NCBI GenBank assembly: GCA_902620455.1
Contig: CACNIG010000003.1
Coordinates: 62,001-126,000, forward strand
Length of the DNA stretch: 64,000 nt
Reading direction: 5' to 3'
Source: an uncultured Bacteroidota bacterium
GTDB taxonomy: Bacteria; Bacteroidota; Bacteroidia; Flavobacteriales; Flavobacteriaceae
Shown: piece by piece, positions 21,379-31,479 of the stretch
Layout: each line of letters begins with the position of its first letter
Position numbering within the stretch: the stretch's first letter is position 1
Notes under the pieces: generated by a model
What the model was told of the DNA's origin: nothing
The model's input: the letters and a program-made list of their open reading frames with translations, nothing else
Database searches by the model: none
Position numbers and translations under genes: made by a program

Positions 21379-23328
21379 ATGATAAGTATAATTTTTCCAG
21401 ATGATTCCGTAAAAAAATTTGACAAAGGTGTCAAAGTAATTGATGTAGCTAAAAGTATAAGCGAGGGTTTAGCAAGAAAAGTTATCTCAGCATCTTTTAA
21501 TAATGAAACTCTTGAACTTGACTCAAAATTGACCACTGATGGCAATATTAAGCTATTTACATGGGAAGATGATGAAGGAAAACAAGCATTTTGGCATTCA
21601 TCAGCTCATATTTTAGCTCAAACAATAAAATTTTTCTATCCGAAATCTAAATTAACAATTGGTCCTTCAATTGAAAATGGTTTTTACTATGATGTTGATT
21701 TTGGTGATGAAACTATTTCAGAAAAAGACTTTATAAAGATTGAGGCAAAATTTCTTGAGTTTTCGCGAAATGATTTCAAATTTAAAATGAAGAGCATTTC
21801 AAAAAAAGAAGCTTTAGAATTTTATAAAAAAGAGAAAAATGAATATAAAATTGAGTTAATTGAAGCTCTTGATGATGGGACTATTACATTCTGTGATCAT
21901 GCAGATTTTACTGATTTGTGTAAAGGTGGCCACATTCCATCAACTGGAATTGTTAAAGCTGTTAAACTTCTTAATATTGCTGGTGCTTATTGGAGAGGTG
22001 ATGAGAAGAATAATCAATTAACAAGAATTTATGGTATTTCATTCCCTAAGCAAAAGTTACTTACAGAATATCTTGAATTAGTAGAAAAAGCCAAAGAAAG
22101 AGACCATAGAAAAATTGGTAAAGAACTTGAGTTATTTACATTCTCAAGTAGAGTCGGACAAGGACTACCACTTTGGTTACCAAACGGAACAGAGTTAAGA
22201 GATAGGTTGCAAGATTTTCTTGAAGATGCTCAAAAAAGAGCTGGTTATAAGAAAGTTATGTCCTCACACATAGGTGCAAAAGAATTATATGAAACTTCTG
22301 GACATTATGAGAAGTATGGAGCAGATAGTTTTCAACCAATATATACCCCCAATGATTCTGAAACTTTTATTTTAAGACCAATGAATTGTCCTCACCATTG
22401 TGAGATTTATAAAGCTAAGCCTCAGAGTTACAAAGATCTTCCCTTAAGACTTGCAGAGTTTGGTACTGTTTATAGATATGAACAGAGTGGAGAATTACAT
22501 GGTCTGAGCAGGGTGAGAGGATTTACTGTTGATGATGCACATATTTTTTGCACACCTGAACAAGTAGATTCAGAATTTAATAATACCATTGATTTAGTAC
22601 TTTTTGTTTTTAAATCACTAGGTTTTGATAATTATTCCGCACAAGTATCACTCAGAGATCCTGAAAATCCAGAAAAATATATTGGATCCGATAAGAATTG
22701 GGAAATATCTGAGCAAGCAATTCTTAATTCTGCAAAAGAAAAAGGCCTAGAATACAATGTTGAATTGGGTGAAGCAGCATTCTATGGACCAAAACTTGAC
22801 TTTATGGTTAAAGATGCTCTTGGGAGAAAGTGGCAGCTAGGGACTATACAGGTCGATTACAACCTTCCAGAAAGATTTGATTTAACATATAAAGGGAGTA
22901 ATAATGAAGATTTAAGACCAGTTATGATTCATAGAGCACCATTTGGAAGTATGGAAAGATTTGTTGCAATTTTACTTGAGCATACTGCAGGAGTTTTTCC
23001 TTTATGGCTTACAACCACTCAAGTAGAAATTTTAATTGTTAGTGAAAACTTTAAAAATTATGGTCAAAAAGTTTTAAATATCTTAGAAAATCACGAAATT
23101 CGCGCGCACTTGGATGATAGAAATGAGACTGTAGGGAAGAAAATCAGAGAATCTGAGATAAAGAAGATTCCTTTTATGATTGTTGTAGGAGAAAATGAAG
23201 TTAAAAATAACTCAGTTTCAATAAGAAGACATCATGGAGATGATCTAGGTGAAATGAAAATTGAAGAATTTGTGGATATAATCAAGAAAGAAATTTCTGA
23301 ATGTATACCAAAATTTAATATTAATTAA
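21379..23328 (+). CDS. thrS: Threonyl-tRNA synthetase
   Basis: ThrRS charges tRNA-Thr. The 649-residue protein has the usual order: an N-terminal TGS domain (1-60), the editing domain (HSSAHILAQ and later [15 protein letters not shown]), the class II catalytic core with the zinc-binding segment [12 protein letters not shown] and the motif 3 region [13 protein letters not shown], and a C-terminal anticodon-binding domain ([12 protein letters not shown] on). It heads the widely conserved thrS-infC-rpmI-rplT operon; infC follows directly. Confidence 0.97.
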   Translation: MISIIFPDDSVKKFDKGVKVIDVAKSISEGLARKVISASFNNETLELDSKLTTDGNIKLFTWEDDEGKQAFWHSSAHILAQTIKFFYPKSKLTIGPSIENGFYYDVDFGDETISEKDFIKIEAKFLEFSRNDFKFKMKSISKKEALEFYKKEKNEYKIELIEALDDGTITFCDHADFTDLCKGGHIPSTGIVKAVKLLNIAGAYWRGDEKNNQLTRIYGISFPKQKLLTEYLELVEKAKERDHRKIGKELELFTFSSRVGQGLPLWLPNGTELRDRLQDFLEDAQKRAGYKKVMSSHIGAKELYETSGHYEKYGADSFQPIYTPNDSETFILRPMNCPHHCEIYKAKPQSYKDLPLRLAEFGTVYRYEQSGELHGLSRVRGFTVDDAHIFCTPEQVDSEFNNTIDLVLFVFKSLGFDNYSAQVSLRDPENPEKYIGSDKNWEISEQAILNSAKEKGLEYNVELGEAAFYGPKLDFMVKDALGRKWQLGTIQVDYNLPERFDLTYKGSNNEDLRPVMIHRAPFGSMERFVAILLEHTAGVFPLWLTTTQVEILIVSENFKNYGQKVLNILENHEIRAHLDDRNETVGKKIRESEIKKIPFMIVVGENEVKNNSVSIRRHHGDDLGEMKIEEFVDIIKKEISECIPKFNIN

Positions 23329-23339
23329 AAACAGTTGTT

Positions 23340-23897
23340 ATAGCAATAAGAAGAAGAAAACCAAATAAGAGATTCAGAAGAGAAATAAAAGAAGACCCTC
23401 ATAGAATCAATACTAGGATAACTGCTCATGAGGTTAGGTTAGTTGGCGATAATGTAGATGTTGGAATATATTCTACAAATGAGGCATTAAGAATGGCAAG
23501 AAATCTAGAATTAGATTTAGTTGAAATTTCTCCAAAAGCCTCTCCACCTGTATGTAAAATTCTGGAATATAAGAAATTCTTGTACGAACAGAAGAAAAGG
23601 GATAAAGCACTTAAATCAAAGACAAGTAAAATTGTTGTAAAAGAAATAAGGTTTGGACCACAAACAGATGAACATGATTATCAGTTTAAGAAAAAGCATG
23701 CAGAAAAATTTTTAAAAGAAGGTGCAAAATTAAAAGCATTTGTTTTTTTTAAAGGAAGATCGATAATATTTAAAGAACAAGGTCAGATTTTGCTTTTAAG
23801 ATTAGCTCAAGATCTTGAAGAAATTGGAAAGGTTGAACAGATGCCAGAATTAGAAGGAAAACGAATGATAATGTTTATAATACCAAAAAAGAATTAA
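23340..23897 (+). CDS. infC: Translation initiation factor IF-3, apparent AUA start
   Basis: IF-3 keeps the 30S subunit free and rejects wrong start codons. The first ATG in frame (23493) would give only 134 residues and would cut off most of the N-terminal domain. The frame is open back to the thrS stop, and the codons before 23493 encode clear IF-3 sequence ([21 protein letters not shown] and [16 protein letters not shown]). No ATG, GTG or TTG occurs in frame there. The likely start is ATA at 23340 (185 residues), or ATA at 23346. A rare start codon is known for infC in E. coli (AUU), where it lets IF-3 limit its own translation. The C-terminal domain ([18 protein letters not shown] ...) is complete. 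Confidence 0.9.
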   Translation: MAIRRRKPNKRFRREIKEDPHRINTRITAHEVRLVGDNVDVGIYSTNEALRMARNLELDLVEISPKASPPVCKILEYKKFLYEQKKRDKALKSKTSKIVVKEIRFGPQTDEHDYQFKKKHAEKFLKEGAKLKAFVFFKGRSIIFKEQGQILLLRLAQDLEEIGKVEQMPELEGKRMIMFIIPKKN

Positions 23898-23908
23898 ATT
23901 AGGGAACT

Positions 23909-24106
23909 ATGCCAAAAATGAAAACAAAATCCAGTGCAAAGAAAAGGTTTAAAGTTACCGGATCTGGAAAAATTAAAAGAAAACATGCCTTTAAAAATCA
24001 TATTTTGACAAAAAAATCAAAAAAAAGAAAATTAAGGCTTACTCACTTTGGTCTAGTTCATGAAAGTGATGAGAATAATATTAAAAGACAATTAAGATTA
24101 AAATAA
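23909..24106 (+). CDS. rpmI: 50S ribosomal protein L35
   Basis: The 65-residue, strongly basic protein opens with the family pattern [20 protein letters not shown] and continues [13 protein letters not shown]. It lies 11 bases after infC and 10 before rplT, in the conserved infC-rpmI-rplT order. In other bacteria L20 controls this operon by binding its mRNA. No long leader is visible here, so that control is not shown. Confidence 0.96.
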   Translation: MPKMKTKSSAKKRFKVTGSGKIKRKHAFKNHILTKKSKKRKLRLTHFGLVHESDENNIKRQLRLK

Positions 24107-24116
24107 ATTTGTAGTT

Positions 24117-24461
24117 ATGCCAAGATCAGTAAATTCTGTTGCTTCTAGATCAAGAAGAAAGAAAATTATAAAACAAGCGAAAGGATACTTCGGAAGAAGA
24201 AAGAATGTTTGGACTGTAGCTAAGAATGCTGTTGAAAAAGCTCTTGTATATGCCTACAGAGATAGAAAAACTAAGAAAAGAAACTTTAGGTCTTTGTGGG
24301 TTATGAGAATAAATGCAGCTGCTCATCAACATGGCCTTTCATACAATGAGTTTATTTACAAGCTCAAGTCAAATAATATTTCTTTAAATAGAAAAGTTTT
24401 AGCTGACTTAGCTATGAATAACCCGAATGCATTTGAAGCCATAGTAAAGTCTTTAAAATAG
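24117..24461 (+). CDS. rplT: 50S ribosomal protein L20
   Basis: L20 is an early-assembly 23S rRNA-binding protein. The 114-residue sequence is complete, with the very basic helical N-terminus ([20 protein letters not shown]), [17 protein letters not shown] and the typical [17 protein letters not shown]. It is the last gene of the thrS operon. I see no strong hairpin terminator in the 146 bases after it. Confidence 0.97.
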   Translation: MPRSVNSVASRSRRKKIIKQAKGYFGRRKNVWTVAKNAVEKALVYAYRDRKTKKRNFRSLWVMRINAAAHQHGLSYNEFIYKLKSNNISLNRKVLADLAMNNPNAFEAIVKSLK

Positions 24462-24577
24462 CCCTCCCCTTTTATATCTTACCGAAGTTTTATTTTGTAT
24501 AAGGCTAGCGCTCAAACACTTAATAAAATGCATTTTTTTTTAACAAAACCTTGTGTTTAGTGTTGTAGTTAAAAAAA

Positions 24578-24585
24578 TATCTTTG
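24578..24585 (+). promoter_or_regulatory. Candidate -7 element for the outer-membrane protein gene
   Basis: TATCTTTG fits TANNTTTG exactly, 22 bases before the ATG at 24608. A TTG at 24551-24553 is 24 bases upstream, one beyond the usual range. The rest of the 146-base gap after rplT shows no gene; its longest reading frame is ten codons. Confidence 0.45.
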
Positions 24586-24607
24586 CTAAACCAAACAAAA
24601 ACTTATA

Positions 24608-27112
24608 ATGCAAAATCTCACAAGATTATTCATCTTTTTATTTTCTTCTATATTATTTTCACAACAACCAAGTAATAGTAATTTTCAAAGAAATACGAGT
24701 ATGAACTTTAAAGTTTTTGGAATTATTTCAGATTCAGAAACAGGTGAACCACTTGAATATGCAACTATATCTATTAAATCTAAAAACAACCCAGAAAAAA
24801 TATTCGGAGGATTAACTGATGAAAATGGAAAATTCTCAGTTGATGTAAACCCAGGTTTGTACGAATTAAAAATAGATTATATATCATTTATTTCTTATTC
24901 AAATGAGAATCTTATAATTAGAGGTAATACTGATATTGGTAACATCCCATTGGTTCTAGATGTGTCTATGCTTGATGAAGTTGAAGTAAGAGCTGAAAGA
25001 ACTCAAGTTGAAATTAGACTTGATAGAAAAATATACAATGTAGGTCAAGATATTACCGTTAAAGGTGGAAACGTTTCTGATGTACTTGCTAATATACCCT
25101 CTATTGATGTAGACTTTGATGGTAATATTTCATTACGAGGAAATAATAATGTTAGGATTCTAATAAATGGGAAGCCATCAGGTTTAGTCGGTCTATCAGG
25201 ACCTCAAGGTCTACGATCACTACCCTCTGAATCAATTGAAAAAGTTGAGGTAGTAACATCACCATCAGCAAGATACTCAGCTGAAGGAACTGCTGGTATT
25301 TTAAATATAATACTCAAGAAGCAGAGTCTTCTTGGTTTTAATGGAAACTTTAATCTTAATCTTGGTATTCCAAGAAATGAGGGCTTAAATGGTACCTTAA
25401 ATGTAAGAAATGAAAAAGTGAACCTATTTAGTACAGTTAACTTAAGTAACTCAGAAAATTCAGGTTCTTATTTTTCTGAAACTAATTATTCTAGACAAGA
25501 CTTAACAATTGATGAATCAAATGATTGGGATTACAATAATAAAAACATTTTTTTCAATTTAGGAAGTGAATATTATTTTGATGACAAGACATCCCTAACT
25601 TTAAGTGGTTTTTACAAAAAAGGTGATGATTCAAGCTATGCTACCAACATAGTAAATGATATATCTGAGGGTTCAATATCTTCAACAAACAAAAGACTTA
25701 GAGATGAGACTGAGATGGATGAATCTTTTGAATATGCTCTAGACTTCTACAAAGATTACGATAGAGATGGACAAACACTAAGTGCTAGAATATCATACGA
25801 AGAAAGTGAAGATGACGAACTTGAAGATATCGAAGACTTTGCAAGCTTTCCTTTAATTTCAGAATCAATTTTTGAAAAAGTATCAAATATTGATTTTCAA
25901 AAAAGGCTACTAGGACAAGTTGACTTTATTTACCCTATTGATAAAGAGACTGAATTTGAATTTGGATATAGAGGTAGTTTCTTAGAGAGAGAAACTGATT
26001 ATGATGTATCTTTCTTGACGGGTAATAGTTTCATATCAGATTCTGGATTATCAAATATTTTTAACTATAAAGAGTCTGTCAACTCATTATATACTCAGTT
26101 TGGTAAAAAATTTGACAAATTATCAGCATTATTTGGATTAAGATATGAAAATTCAAAACAAGAAATTAATCAAAAAACAACTAATCAATTTGAAATAAAA
26201 AAGTATTCTGATCTTTTTCCAACTTTAAATCTTGCATATGAGTTCTCAAGTCAAGAATCTTTGACATTTGGATATAGCAAAAGAATAAGAAGACCAAGAG
26301 GATGGGATATAAATCCATTTCCAAGAAGAAATTCTGTAACAAGTTTTAGAAGAGGTAATCCCTTCTTAAATCCAACTTTTACTACAGCACTTGAATTAGA
26401 CTATTTAAAGAGATTTAAAAAATTTACTCTCAATACATCAATTTTTTACAGACAATCTGATGGAAATATTGAGAGGATAACTGAAGAAACAGGCGAAATT
26501 GTTGATCTTATTGTTGATAGCGACTCGAATGCCCCAATACTTCAAGTTCCTGTTTTAGATTCGTATCCAATAAATTTATCAAATAATAAAAGAATTGGAT
26601 CAGAATTAAGCCTGACATATACTCCCTCAAGAAGTGTAAGGCTAAATGCCAGTTTTACAATTAATTCAAGCTCTATAAGAGGTCAATACGAAGATCAAAA
26701 CTTTGACTCTGATAATACTAATTGGAGTAGTAGGTTTAACGGGTTTATAAGACTTCCTAAGGACTTCAGCATTCAATTTTTTGGATTTGTTCGTGGACCA
26801 AGCGAAAATGCTTTCTCTAAGAGAAAAGCGTTTGGATTTGTTACTGGAGCAATACAAAAATCTTTACTAAATAAAAAAGGAACTCTTTCCCTAAAATTTA
26901 GTGATTTATTTAACACCAGTAAATCTAAATCTGAGACATTTAGAGACACTTTCTACAGAAAAAGTGAAGGTAGATGGAGGATGCCAACTTATGTGCTAAC
27001 CTTCAGCTATAGGTTTAATGATAACAAGTATAAACAAAGAAAAAAGAATATTAGAAGAAATCAAGGTGATTTTGATCAAGGAGGTGGTGAAGAACCAATA
27101 TTTAATAACTAG
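24608..27112 (+). CDS. TonB-receptor-like outer-membrane beta-barrel protein
   Basis: The 834-residue protein has a signal peptide (about 1-18, ending at LFSQ), then a carboxypeptidase-regulatory-like beta domain (about 30-115; FGIISDSETGEPLEYATI with variations). A plug domain follows (about 140-235; NVSDVLANIPSIDVDFDGNI and IEKVEVVTSPSARY). The rest is a long beta-barrel region rich in aromatic and acidic residues of the OMP_b-brl_3 type. The end RMPTYVLTFSYRFN is a typical final barrel strand, but a basic, glycine-rich tail follows. Likely role: TonB-dependent uptake. No SusD-like partner is adjacent, and the substrate is unknown. It overlaps the small minus-strand gene by 4 bases. Confidence 0.85.
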   Translation: MQNLTRLFIFLFSSILFSQQPSNSNFQRNTSMNFKVFGIISDSETGEPLEYATISIKSKNNPEKIFGGLTDENGKFSVDVNPGLYELKIDYISFISYSNENLIIRGNTDIGNIPLVLDVSMLDEVEVRAERTQVEIRLDRKIYNVGQDITVKGGNVSDVLANIPSIDVDFDGNISLRGNNNVRILINGKPSGLVGLSGPQGLRSLPSESIEKVEVVTSPSARYSAEGTAGILNIILKKQSLLGFNGNFNLNLGIPRNEGLNGTLNVRNEKVNLFSTVNLSNSENSGSYFSETNYSRQDLTIDESNDWDYNNKNIFFNLGSEYYFDDKTSLTLSGFYKKGDDSSYATNIVNDISEGSISSTNKRLRDETEMDESFEYALDFYKDYDRDGQTLSARISYEESEDDELEDIEDFASFPLISESIFEKVSNIDFQKRLLGQVDFIYPIDKETEFEFGYRGSFLERETDYDVSFLTGNSFISDSGLSNIFNYKESVNSLYTQFGKKFDKLSALFGLRYENSKQEINQKTTNQFEIKKYSDLFPTLNLAYEFSSQESLTFGYSKRIRRPRGWDINPFPRRNSVTSFRRGNPFLNPTFTTALELDYLKRFKKFTLNTSIFYRQSDGNIERITEETGEIVDLIVDSDSNAPILQVPVLDSYPINLSNNKRIGSELSLTYTPSRSVRLNASFTINSSSIRGQYEDQNFDSDNTNWSSRFNGFIRLPKDFSIQFFGFVRGPSENAFSKRKAFGFVTGAIQKSLLNKKGTLSLKFSDLFNTSKSKSETFRDTFYRKSEGRWRMPTYVLTFSYRFNDNKYKQRKKNIRRNQGDFDQGGGEEPIFNN

Positions 27113-27267
27113 GATCTAAGTTTTTTAGTTATAAACTCCTTAATTCTTTGGAATACATATGATGAAGCCCAATATGGTGCAACAAGTGCTAAAAAAATCA
27201 TTAGCCAAAAGCCCATTGTAAATATTGCTAAAAAGGCTAAAAATCCGAGGTATTGTTGAAACTCCAT
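27109..27267 (-). CDS. Small membrane protein, 52 residues, unknown function
   Basis: This short gene encodes a 52-residue protein. It starts MEFQQYLGFLAFLAIFTMGF, has one long hydrophobic helix (about residues 7-31), then PYWASSYVFQRI, and ends in a basic tail (KEFITKKLRS). Its TAG stop overlaps the receptor gene end by 4 bases. Support for a real gene is a full consensus promoter on the same strand (TTG-N19-TACTTTTG), a complete frame from ATG to stop, and a membrane-protein composition with positive charges on one side. I do not recognise a family. It could be an inner-membrane peptide subunit or regulator, but nothing shows which. Confidence 0.72.
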   Translation of the reverse strand: MEFQQYLGFLAFLAIFTMGFWLMIFLALVAPYWASSYVFQRIKEFITKKLRS

Positions 27268-27274
27268 ATATTTG
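27267..27274 (+). promoter_or_regulatory. Candidate -7 element for fumC
   Basis: TATATTTG is an exact TANNTTTG match about 45 bases upstream of the fumC start. No TTG lies at -33 spacing. It overlaps the first base of the small minus-strand gene, so the two promoters are interleaved. Confidence 0.4.
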
Positions 27275-27285
27275 TAAATGCTTAA

Positions 27286-27315
27286 CAAAAGTAATTTTTT
27301 TTAAGTAAATTACAA
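27286..27315 (-). promoter_or_regulatory. Consensus promoter for the 52-residue membrane-protein gene
   Basis: On the minus strand TTG (27315-27313) is followed after 19 bases by TACTTTTG (27293-27286), an exact -33/-7 fit. The ATG at 27267 is 18 bases downstream of the -7 element. Confidence 0.6.
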
Positions 27316-27317
27316 AG

Positions 27318-28718
27318 ATGATGGACTACAGAATTGAAAAAGATACGTTAGGAGAAGTAAAAGTTCCAATAAACGCTCTTTGGGGAGCTCAGACTGAAAG
27401 ATCAAGAAATAATTTTAAAATTGGCAATCCATCAACTATGCCAATTGAGATTATACATGCTTATGCTGTTTTAAAAAAGTCTGCAGCTCAAACTAATTTT
27501 AATCTTGGAGTACTATCAAAAGATAAATGTAACCTAATAGAGAGCGTTTGTGATGAGATTCTAGAAAATATGCATAATGATCAGTTTCCATTAGTAATAT
27601 GGCAGACTGGGTCAGGTACTCAAACTAATATGAATGTTAATGAAGTTATTTCAAACAGAGCACATTTAATTCAGGGAAAAGAAATTGGCAAATCTGAAAA
27701 ATTATTATCCCCAAATGATGATATTAATCTTTCTCAGTCATCAAATGATACTTTCCCAACAGCAATTAATATTGCTGCAATGAAAATTATTACTGAAAAT
27801 ACAATCCCAAACATCAAGAAATTAAGAGATAGTCTTGATAAAAAATCAAAAGAGTTTAATAAAATTGTTAAAATTGGAAGAACTCATTTAATGGATGCTA
27901 CTCCTATAACTCTTGGTCAAGAGTTTTCTGGGTATGTATCTCAACTTGACCATGGTATTAAATCATTACAAAATTCTCTTGATCATTTAAGTGAATTACC
28001 CTTAGGCGGAACTGCAGTTGGCACCCAGCTTAATACCCCAAAAGGATATTCAAAGAAAGTTGTCGAACATATCTCAAAAAATTCAGGACTTTCATTTAAA
28101 GAATCTCCAAACAAATTTGAGGGAATTGCCAGCCATGATTGTATTGTAGAAGTACATGGTGCATTAAAAACTTTAGCAGCTTCTATTTATAAAATTTCAA
28201 ATGATATTAGATTGATGGGATCAGGACCGAGATCAGGAATAGGTGAACTTATTTTACCCGCTAATGAACCTGGAAGTTCAATAATGCCTGGAAAAGTAAA
28301 TCCAACTCAGTGTGAGGCAATTTCAATGGTATGTGCTCAAATATTCGGAAATGATGTAGCTGTAAGTTTTGCTGGTGCAAATGGACATTTTGAACTAAAT
28401 GTTTTTAAACCACTTTTTGCATTTAATATAATCGAATCATCTAAGATATTGGGAGATGCATCATTAAGTTTTGCTGTTAACTGTATTAATGGTTTAAAAC
28501 CAAATAATAAAAGAATCAAAAAATTTCTTGATGATTCTTTAATGTTAGTTACTGCTCTTAACTCAAGAATAGGATATTATAAGGCTGCAGACATAGCAAA
28601 TAAAGCCTACAATGAAGATATTTCATTAAAAGAGGCAGCTTTGGCACTTAATTATTTATCAGAAAAGGAATTTGATAAATATGTCAATCCTAATAGAATG
28701 ACAAACAATGAAAGTTGA
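27318..28718 (+). CDS. fumC: Fumarate hydratase class II
   Basis: FumC interconverts fumarate and malate in the TCA cycle without an iron-sulfur cluster. The 466-residue protein shows the class II marks [46 protein letters not shown] and the superfamily signature [11 protein letters not shown]. The ATG at 27318 and the next codon, also ATG, are both possible starts; the second gives [13 protein letters not shown]. The following acetyltransferase overlaps its end by 11 bases. Confidence 0.97.
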   Translation: MMDYRIEKDTLGEVKVPINALWGAQTERSRNNFKIGNPSTMPIEIIHAYAVLKKSAAQTNFNLGVLSKDKCNLIESVCDEILENMHNDQFPLVIWQTGSGTQTNMNVNEVISNRAHLIQGKEIGKSEKLLSPNDDINLSQSSNDTFPTAINIAAMKIITENTIPNIKKLRDSLDKKSKEFNKIVKIGRTHLMDATPITLGQEFSGYVSQLDHGIKSLQNSLDHLSELPLGGTAVGTQLNTPKGYSKKVVEHISKNSGLSFKESPNKFEGIASHDCIVEVHGALKTLAASIYKISNDIRLMGSGPRSGIGELILPANEPGSSIMPGKVNPTQCEAISMVCAQIFGNDVAVSFAGANGHFELNVFKPLFAFNIIESSKILGDASLSFAVNCINGLKPNNKRIKKFLDDSLMLVTALNSRIGYYKAADIANKAYNEDISLKEAALALNYLSEKEFDKYVNPNRMTNNES

Positions 28719-29175
28719 GATAGTTCCTTTTCAAGATAAATACTCAGATTACTTCTATGACCTAAATTATGATTGGCTCAATGAGTATTTTTATGTTGAG
28801 GATTATGACGAAAAGGTACTAAGAAATTGCAAGGAAGAAATTATTGATAAAGGTGGTCATATATTTTTTGCAATTTTTAAATCAAAAGTAGTTGGTACAA
28901 TGGCCTTAATTCCACGAGAGGAAGGAATCTATGAGTTAAATAAAATGGCAGTCAAAAAAGCGCTAAGAGGTAATGGTGTTGGACATCAATTAATCCAATT
29001 TGTAATTGATTATTCCGTCAATAATAATTTTAAATCAGTTATACTTTACTCAAATACTGTTTTAAAGAATTCAATTCATCTCTACAATAAGTTTGGATTT
29101 AAAGAAATAGATAATCCAGATGCACCATATGAAAGGAGTGACATAAAAATGGAATTGAAGCTATCTAACCTTTGA
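28708..29175 (+). CDS. GNAT-family N-acetyltransferase
   Basis: The 155-residue protein is one GNAT domain. It has [21 protein letters not shown] (motif A with the acetyl-CoA loop GNGVG) and the later [20 protein letters not shown]. The substrate is unknown. It starts inside the last codons of fumC, so it is translationally coupled to it. It overlaps the convergent CPBP protease gene by 15 bases. Confidence 0.87.
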   Translation: MKVEIVPFQDKYSDYFYDLNYDWLNEYFYVEDYDEKVLRNCKEEIIDKGGHIFFAIFKSKVVGTMALIPREEGIYELNKMAVKKALRGNGVGHQLIQFVIDYSVNNNFKSVILYSNTVLKNSIHLYNKFGFKEIDNPDAPYERSDIKMELKLSNL

Positions 29176-30063
29176 AAACAATTTACCTTTCCAATTTGTC
29201 CAAGAGTATTTTTTTGCAAATATATATAGGATCATAGGGTAAAGAATGGCACCAGTTAACATTTCGTATATTCCAAATTTTGGATCTGATATGTCTTTGA
29301 GAACTGATTCTGTTTGAAGGGCAGTCCAATCGGATGTTAATAGCAAAGCTATAAAAAGATTATTAGCAGCATGGAACCCTAGGGCAAGCTCAAGACCATC
29401 ATCCATAAGAACTGTAGTTCCAAGTGTAAATGAACCTATTAAATAAACAAATAAAAAACCATATCCAAGCTGAGTAACTTCAGGATTGACAATATGAAGA
29501 AGACCAAAAACTACACAAGACATAAATAAAGCCATAAATCTACTGTTGAACCAATGGCCAAAACCCTGCATTAAATACCCTCTAAATACTATTTCTTCAA
29601 CGCTAGTCTGAATTGGAATTAAACATAAAGCGATTATCAATAAAATCAAAAACTCCTTAAATTTAAAGTTTATTTCATAATTTTCTGGTGAAATTAAATA
29701 TCCAGTAATAACCATAAATAAGATTACGGAGCCCCATAAACTAAAGGAGAATAGTATTCTATTATAATCAATATTTTTCCTACCAGACAAAATTGACATT
29801 AATGGAAGATCATGGAGTTTTTTTACTACAAGCCAAATCCCAGGGAGGACTAGAACAAAACTTATCATTATTAAAAATAATCTTAGATTAGAAGGAATCG
29901 TGTTCAAAAGATCAACTGAAGTTGTATCAACACTCACTGAATCATAGTCGAGAAAAAATAATAGTGGTATTTGACCGATTGTACTAAATAATATAAGAAT
30001 GAACGAGCCTAGTATATAATACCAGAATCCTTTTAAATTATATGATTTGTCCCATAAAAACAT
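29161..30063 (-). CDS. CPBP-family intramembrane metalloprotease
   Basis: The 300-residue protein has about eight hydrophobic helices and the three CPBP (Abi/CAAX protease) motifs: EEIVFRG (EExxxR), FGLLHI (FxxxH-like) and HAANNL (HxxxN/B). Members are integral membrane proteases or prenyl-protein processing enzymes; bacterial substrates are mostly unknown. It follows the PAS-UbiA gene by 3 bases on the same strand, so a shared transcript is likely. A link to prenyl chemistry is tempting but unproven. Confidence 0.88.
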   Translation of the reverse strand: MFLWDKSYNLKGFWYYILGSFILILFSTIGQIPLLFFLDYDSVSVDTTSVDLLNTIPSNLRLFLIMISFVLVLPGIWLVVKKLHDLPLMSILSGRKNIDYNRILFSFSLWGSVILFMVITGYLISPENYEINFKFKEFLILLIIALCLIPIQTSVEEIVFRGYLMQGFGHWFNSRFMALFMSCVVFGLLHIVNPEVTQLGYGFLFVYLIGSFTLGTTVLMDDGLELALGFHAANNLFIALLLTSDWTALQTESVLKDISDPKFGIYEMLTGAILYPMILYIFAKKYSWTNWKGKLFSKVR

Positions 30064-30066
30064 CTA

Positions 30067-31416
30067 CTAAAAATTTGCTAAAATTATCATGTAAATAAAT
30101 GAGAATAACATGTGGAAATAAATTGTGTGTATGTTATATTTTATAAGTTTTCTACTATTATAGTATTTGAACAATCCTGATAGCAAGAAATATGAATAAA
30201 ACATTGCAATTGGAATTAGTAAATAAAGGAATAACATTTGCTTAGTCCCAATAAGAATGTTCTCTGCAATAAAATATAAAGAACCTAATGCTAATATTAG
30301 ATTAAGTCCATAAATCCATCTTGAAGCTTTTTTACCAAGAAGGACTACTAAATGATTTTTACCAACTTTTTTATCTGAGGCATGATCAGGATATTGATTA
30401 ATAAATAGAATGTTTGTAGTTAAAAGTCCTATTGGTACACCAAGAATTAATAAATTATAAAATTCACTCGAATATAGAAGAATTGTTTCATTTGCAATAG
30501 CAAAACCTGTACCTAATGTCAATAGAGGACCAAAGGATAGAAAAATTGAAAGTTCTCCGAGCCCATATCTTGAAGATAACCTTATTGGTTTAGCAGTGTA
30601 AAAATAACCTACTAAAACACCTATTAAGGCAATGATAGCTGAATAGAACGCATTGCTTGTAGATCCGGTGTTTAAAAAACTCATATATAATATTCCTGCA
30701 GCTGTTGCAAGACCGAGAATAAACATAATATTAGCAAGGCTTTTCGTGCCCTTCAAAGAAATTAAACCTAATTCTACAGCTCTACTACCTCCAGATAATT
30801 GTGCACCTTGAAGAATTGTAGAATCCATTCCAGCATTAAAGTATTCTGTATTAGCCTCGTCGGTTCCATGTGTCACATCAAAATAGTCATTATACAGATT
30901 GGAAAATAAGTGGAAAAATAAAATTCCAAATGTGGTTAGTGTTAAGGAAATTGGACTGAATAAACCATCTCCGATTCCAGCGTAGTAACATCCAATAGAA
31001 AAGACTGGGAATAATGAAGCCGAAGCAAAACCTACTCTAGTAATTGCTACACCTTTAATAATTTTAGTAACCCAATTAATTTTTATATTAACTTCTTCAT
31101 CAATTACTTCAGTAATTCCACAATATCCAGTTTGAGGTTTGTCCTTGCCATCTGCAAAATTTGGAGTAATCTTAATCTTAGCAGCAAATTTTGAACCATC
31201 TTTTCTGATAAAATTAGTTTTTGTTATGTGCTCACCTGTTTCGTTGGCATTTCTAAGCCACCCAAGAACATTTTGAAGAACTATTTCACCAGGTGAAAAA
31301 ATTGATACTCTTTTAATACCAACTAACTCATAAGAGGGATAACCAAAGACTTTTTCAGCGCCTTCGTTCATGTTAGTAATCAAGCCCTCCATGTCACAAA
31401 TAATAACACTTTTCAT
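30067..31416 (-). CDS. PAS-domain / UbiA-family prenyltransferase fusion (MenA-like)
   Basis: The 449-residue protein joins two parts. Residues 1-108 are a PAS sensor domain (SVIICDMEGLITNMNEGAEK, VFGYPSYELVG, FIRKDGSKF, GYCGITEVI). Residues from about 115 form a polytopic UbiA-type membrane domain. Its two Asp-rich motifs are N173-x3-D177-x2-D180 (NLYNDYFD, followed by HGTD) and D344-x3-D348-x3-GK (DHASDKKVGK), with YTAKPIRLSSRYGLGE between them, which is the MenA-like pattern. Likely role: transfer of a polyprenyl chain to an aromatic acceptor, perhaps 1,4-dihydroxy-2-naphthoate in menaquinone synthesis. An adjacent MenI-like thioesterase supports this. The PAS part is unusual for a prenyltransferase. 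The ATG at 31416 starts directly at the PAS domain. Confidence 0.87.
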   Translation of the reverse strand: MKSVIICDMEGLITNMNEGAEKVFGYPSYELVGIKRVSIFSPGEIVLQNVLGWLRNANETGEHITKTNFIRKDGSKFAAKIKITPNFADGKDKPQTGYCGITEVIDEEVNIKINWVTKIIKGVAITRVGFASASLFPVFSIGCYYAGIGDGLFSPISLTLTTFGILFFHLFSNLYNDYFDVTHGTDEANTEYFNAGMDSTILQGAQLSGGSRAVELGLISLKGTKSLANIMFILGLATAAGILYMSFLNTGSTSNAFYSAIIALIGVLVGYFYTAKPIRLSSRYGLGELSIFLSFGPLLTLGTGFAIANETILLYSSEFYNLLILGVPIGLLTTNILFINQYPDHASDKKVGKNHLVVLLGKKASRWIYGLNLILALGSLYFIAENILIGTKQMLFLYLLIPIAMFYSYFLLSGLFKYYNSRKLIKYNIHTIYFHMLFSFIYMIILANF

Positions 31417-31479
31417 AATTTTTTTTTTGAATGCCCAAATTTACATCCTGAGCCTCTTAAATAAAAATTTTTTTATGAA

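Noticed and set aside
24462-24607. tRNA or small RNA gene after rplT
   Set aside because: The slightly GC-richer piece (GGCTAGCGCTC) does not fold into a cloverleaf, no CCA end or anticodon arm is visible, and the downstream part is the next gene's promoter.
24608-27112. SusCD-type polysaccharide utilisation locus
   Set aside because: The receptor-like protein has no SusD partner, glycoside hydrolase or sulfatase nearby, and its barrel resembles the OMP_b-brl_3 type.
27291-27317. Inverted repeat GTAATTT / AAATTAC before fumC as a terminator
   Set aside because: All arms but two bases are A or T, and it overlaps the promoter of the small minus-strand gene; no terminator role is supported.
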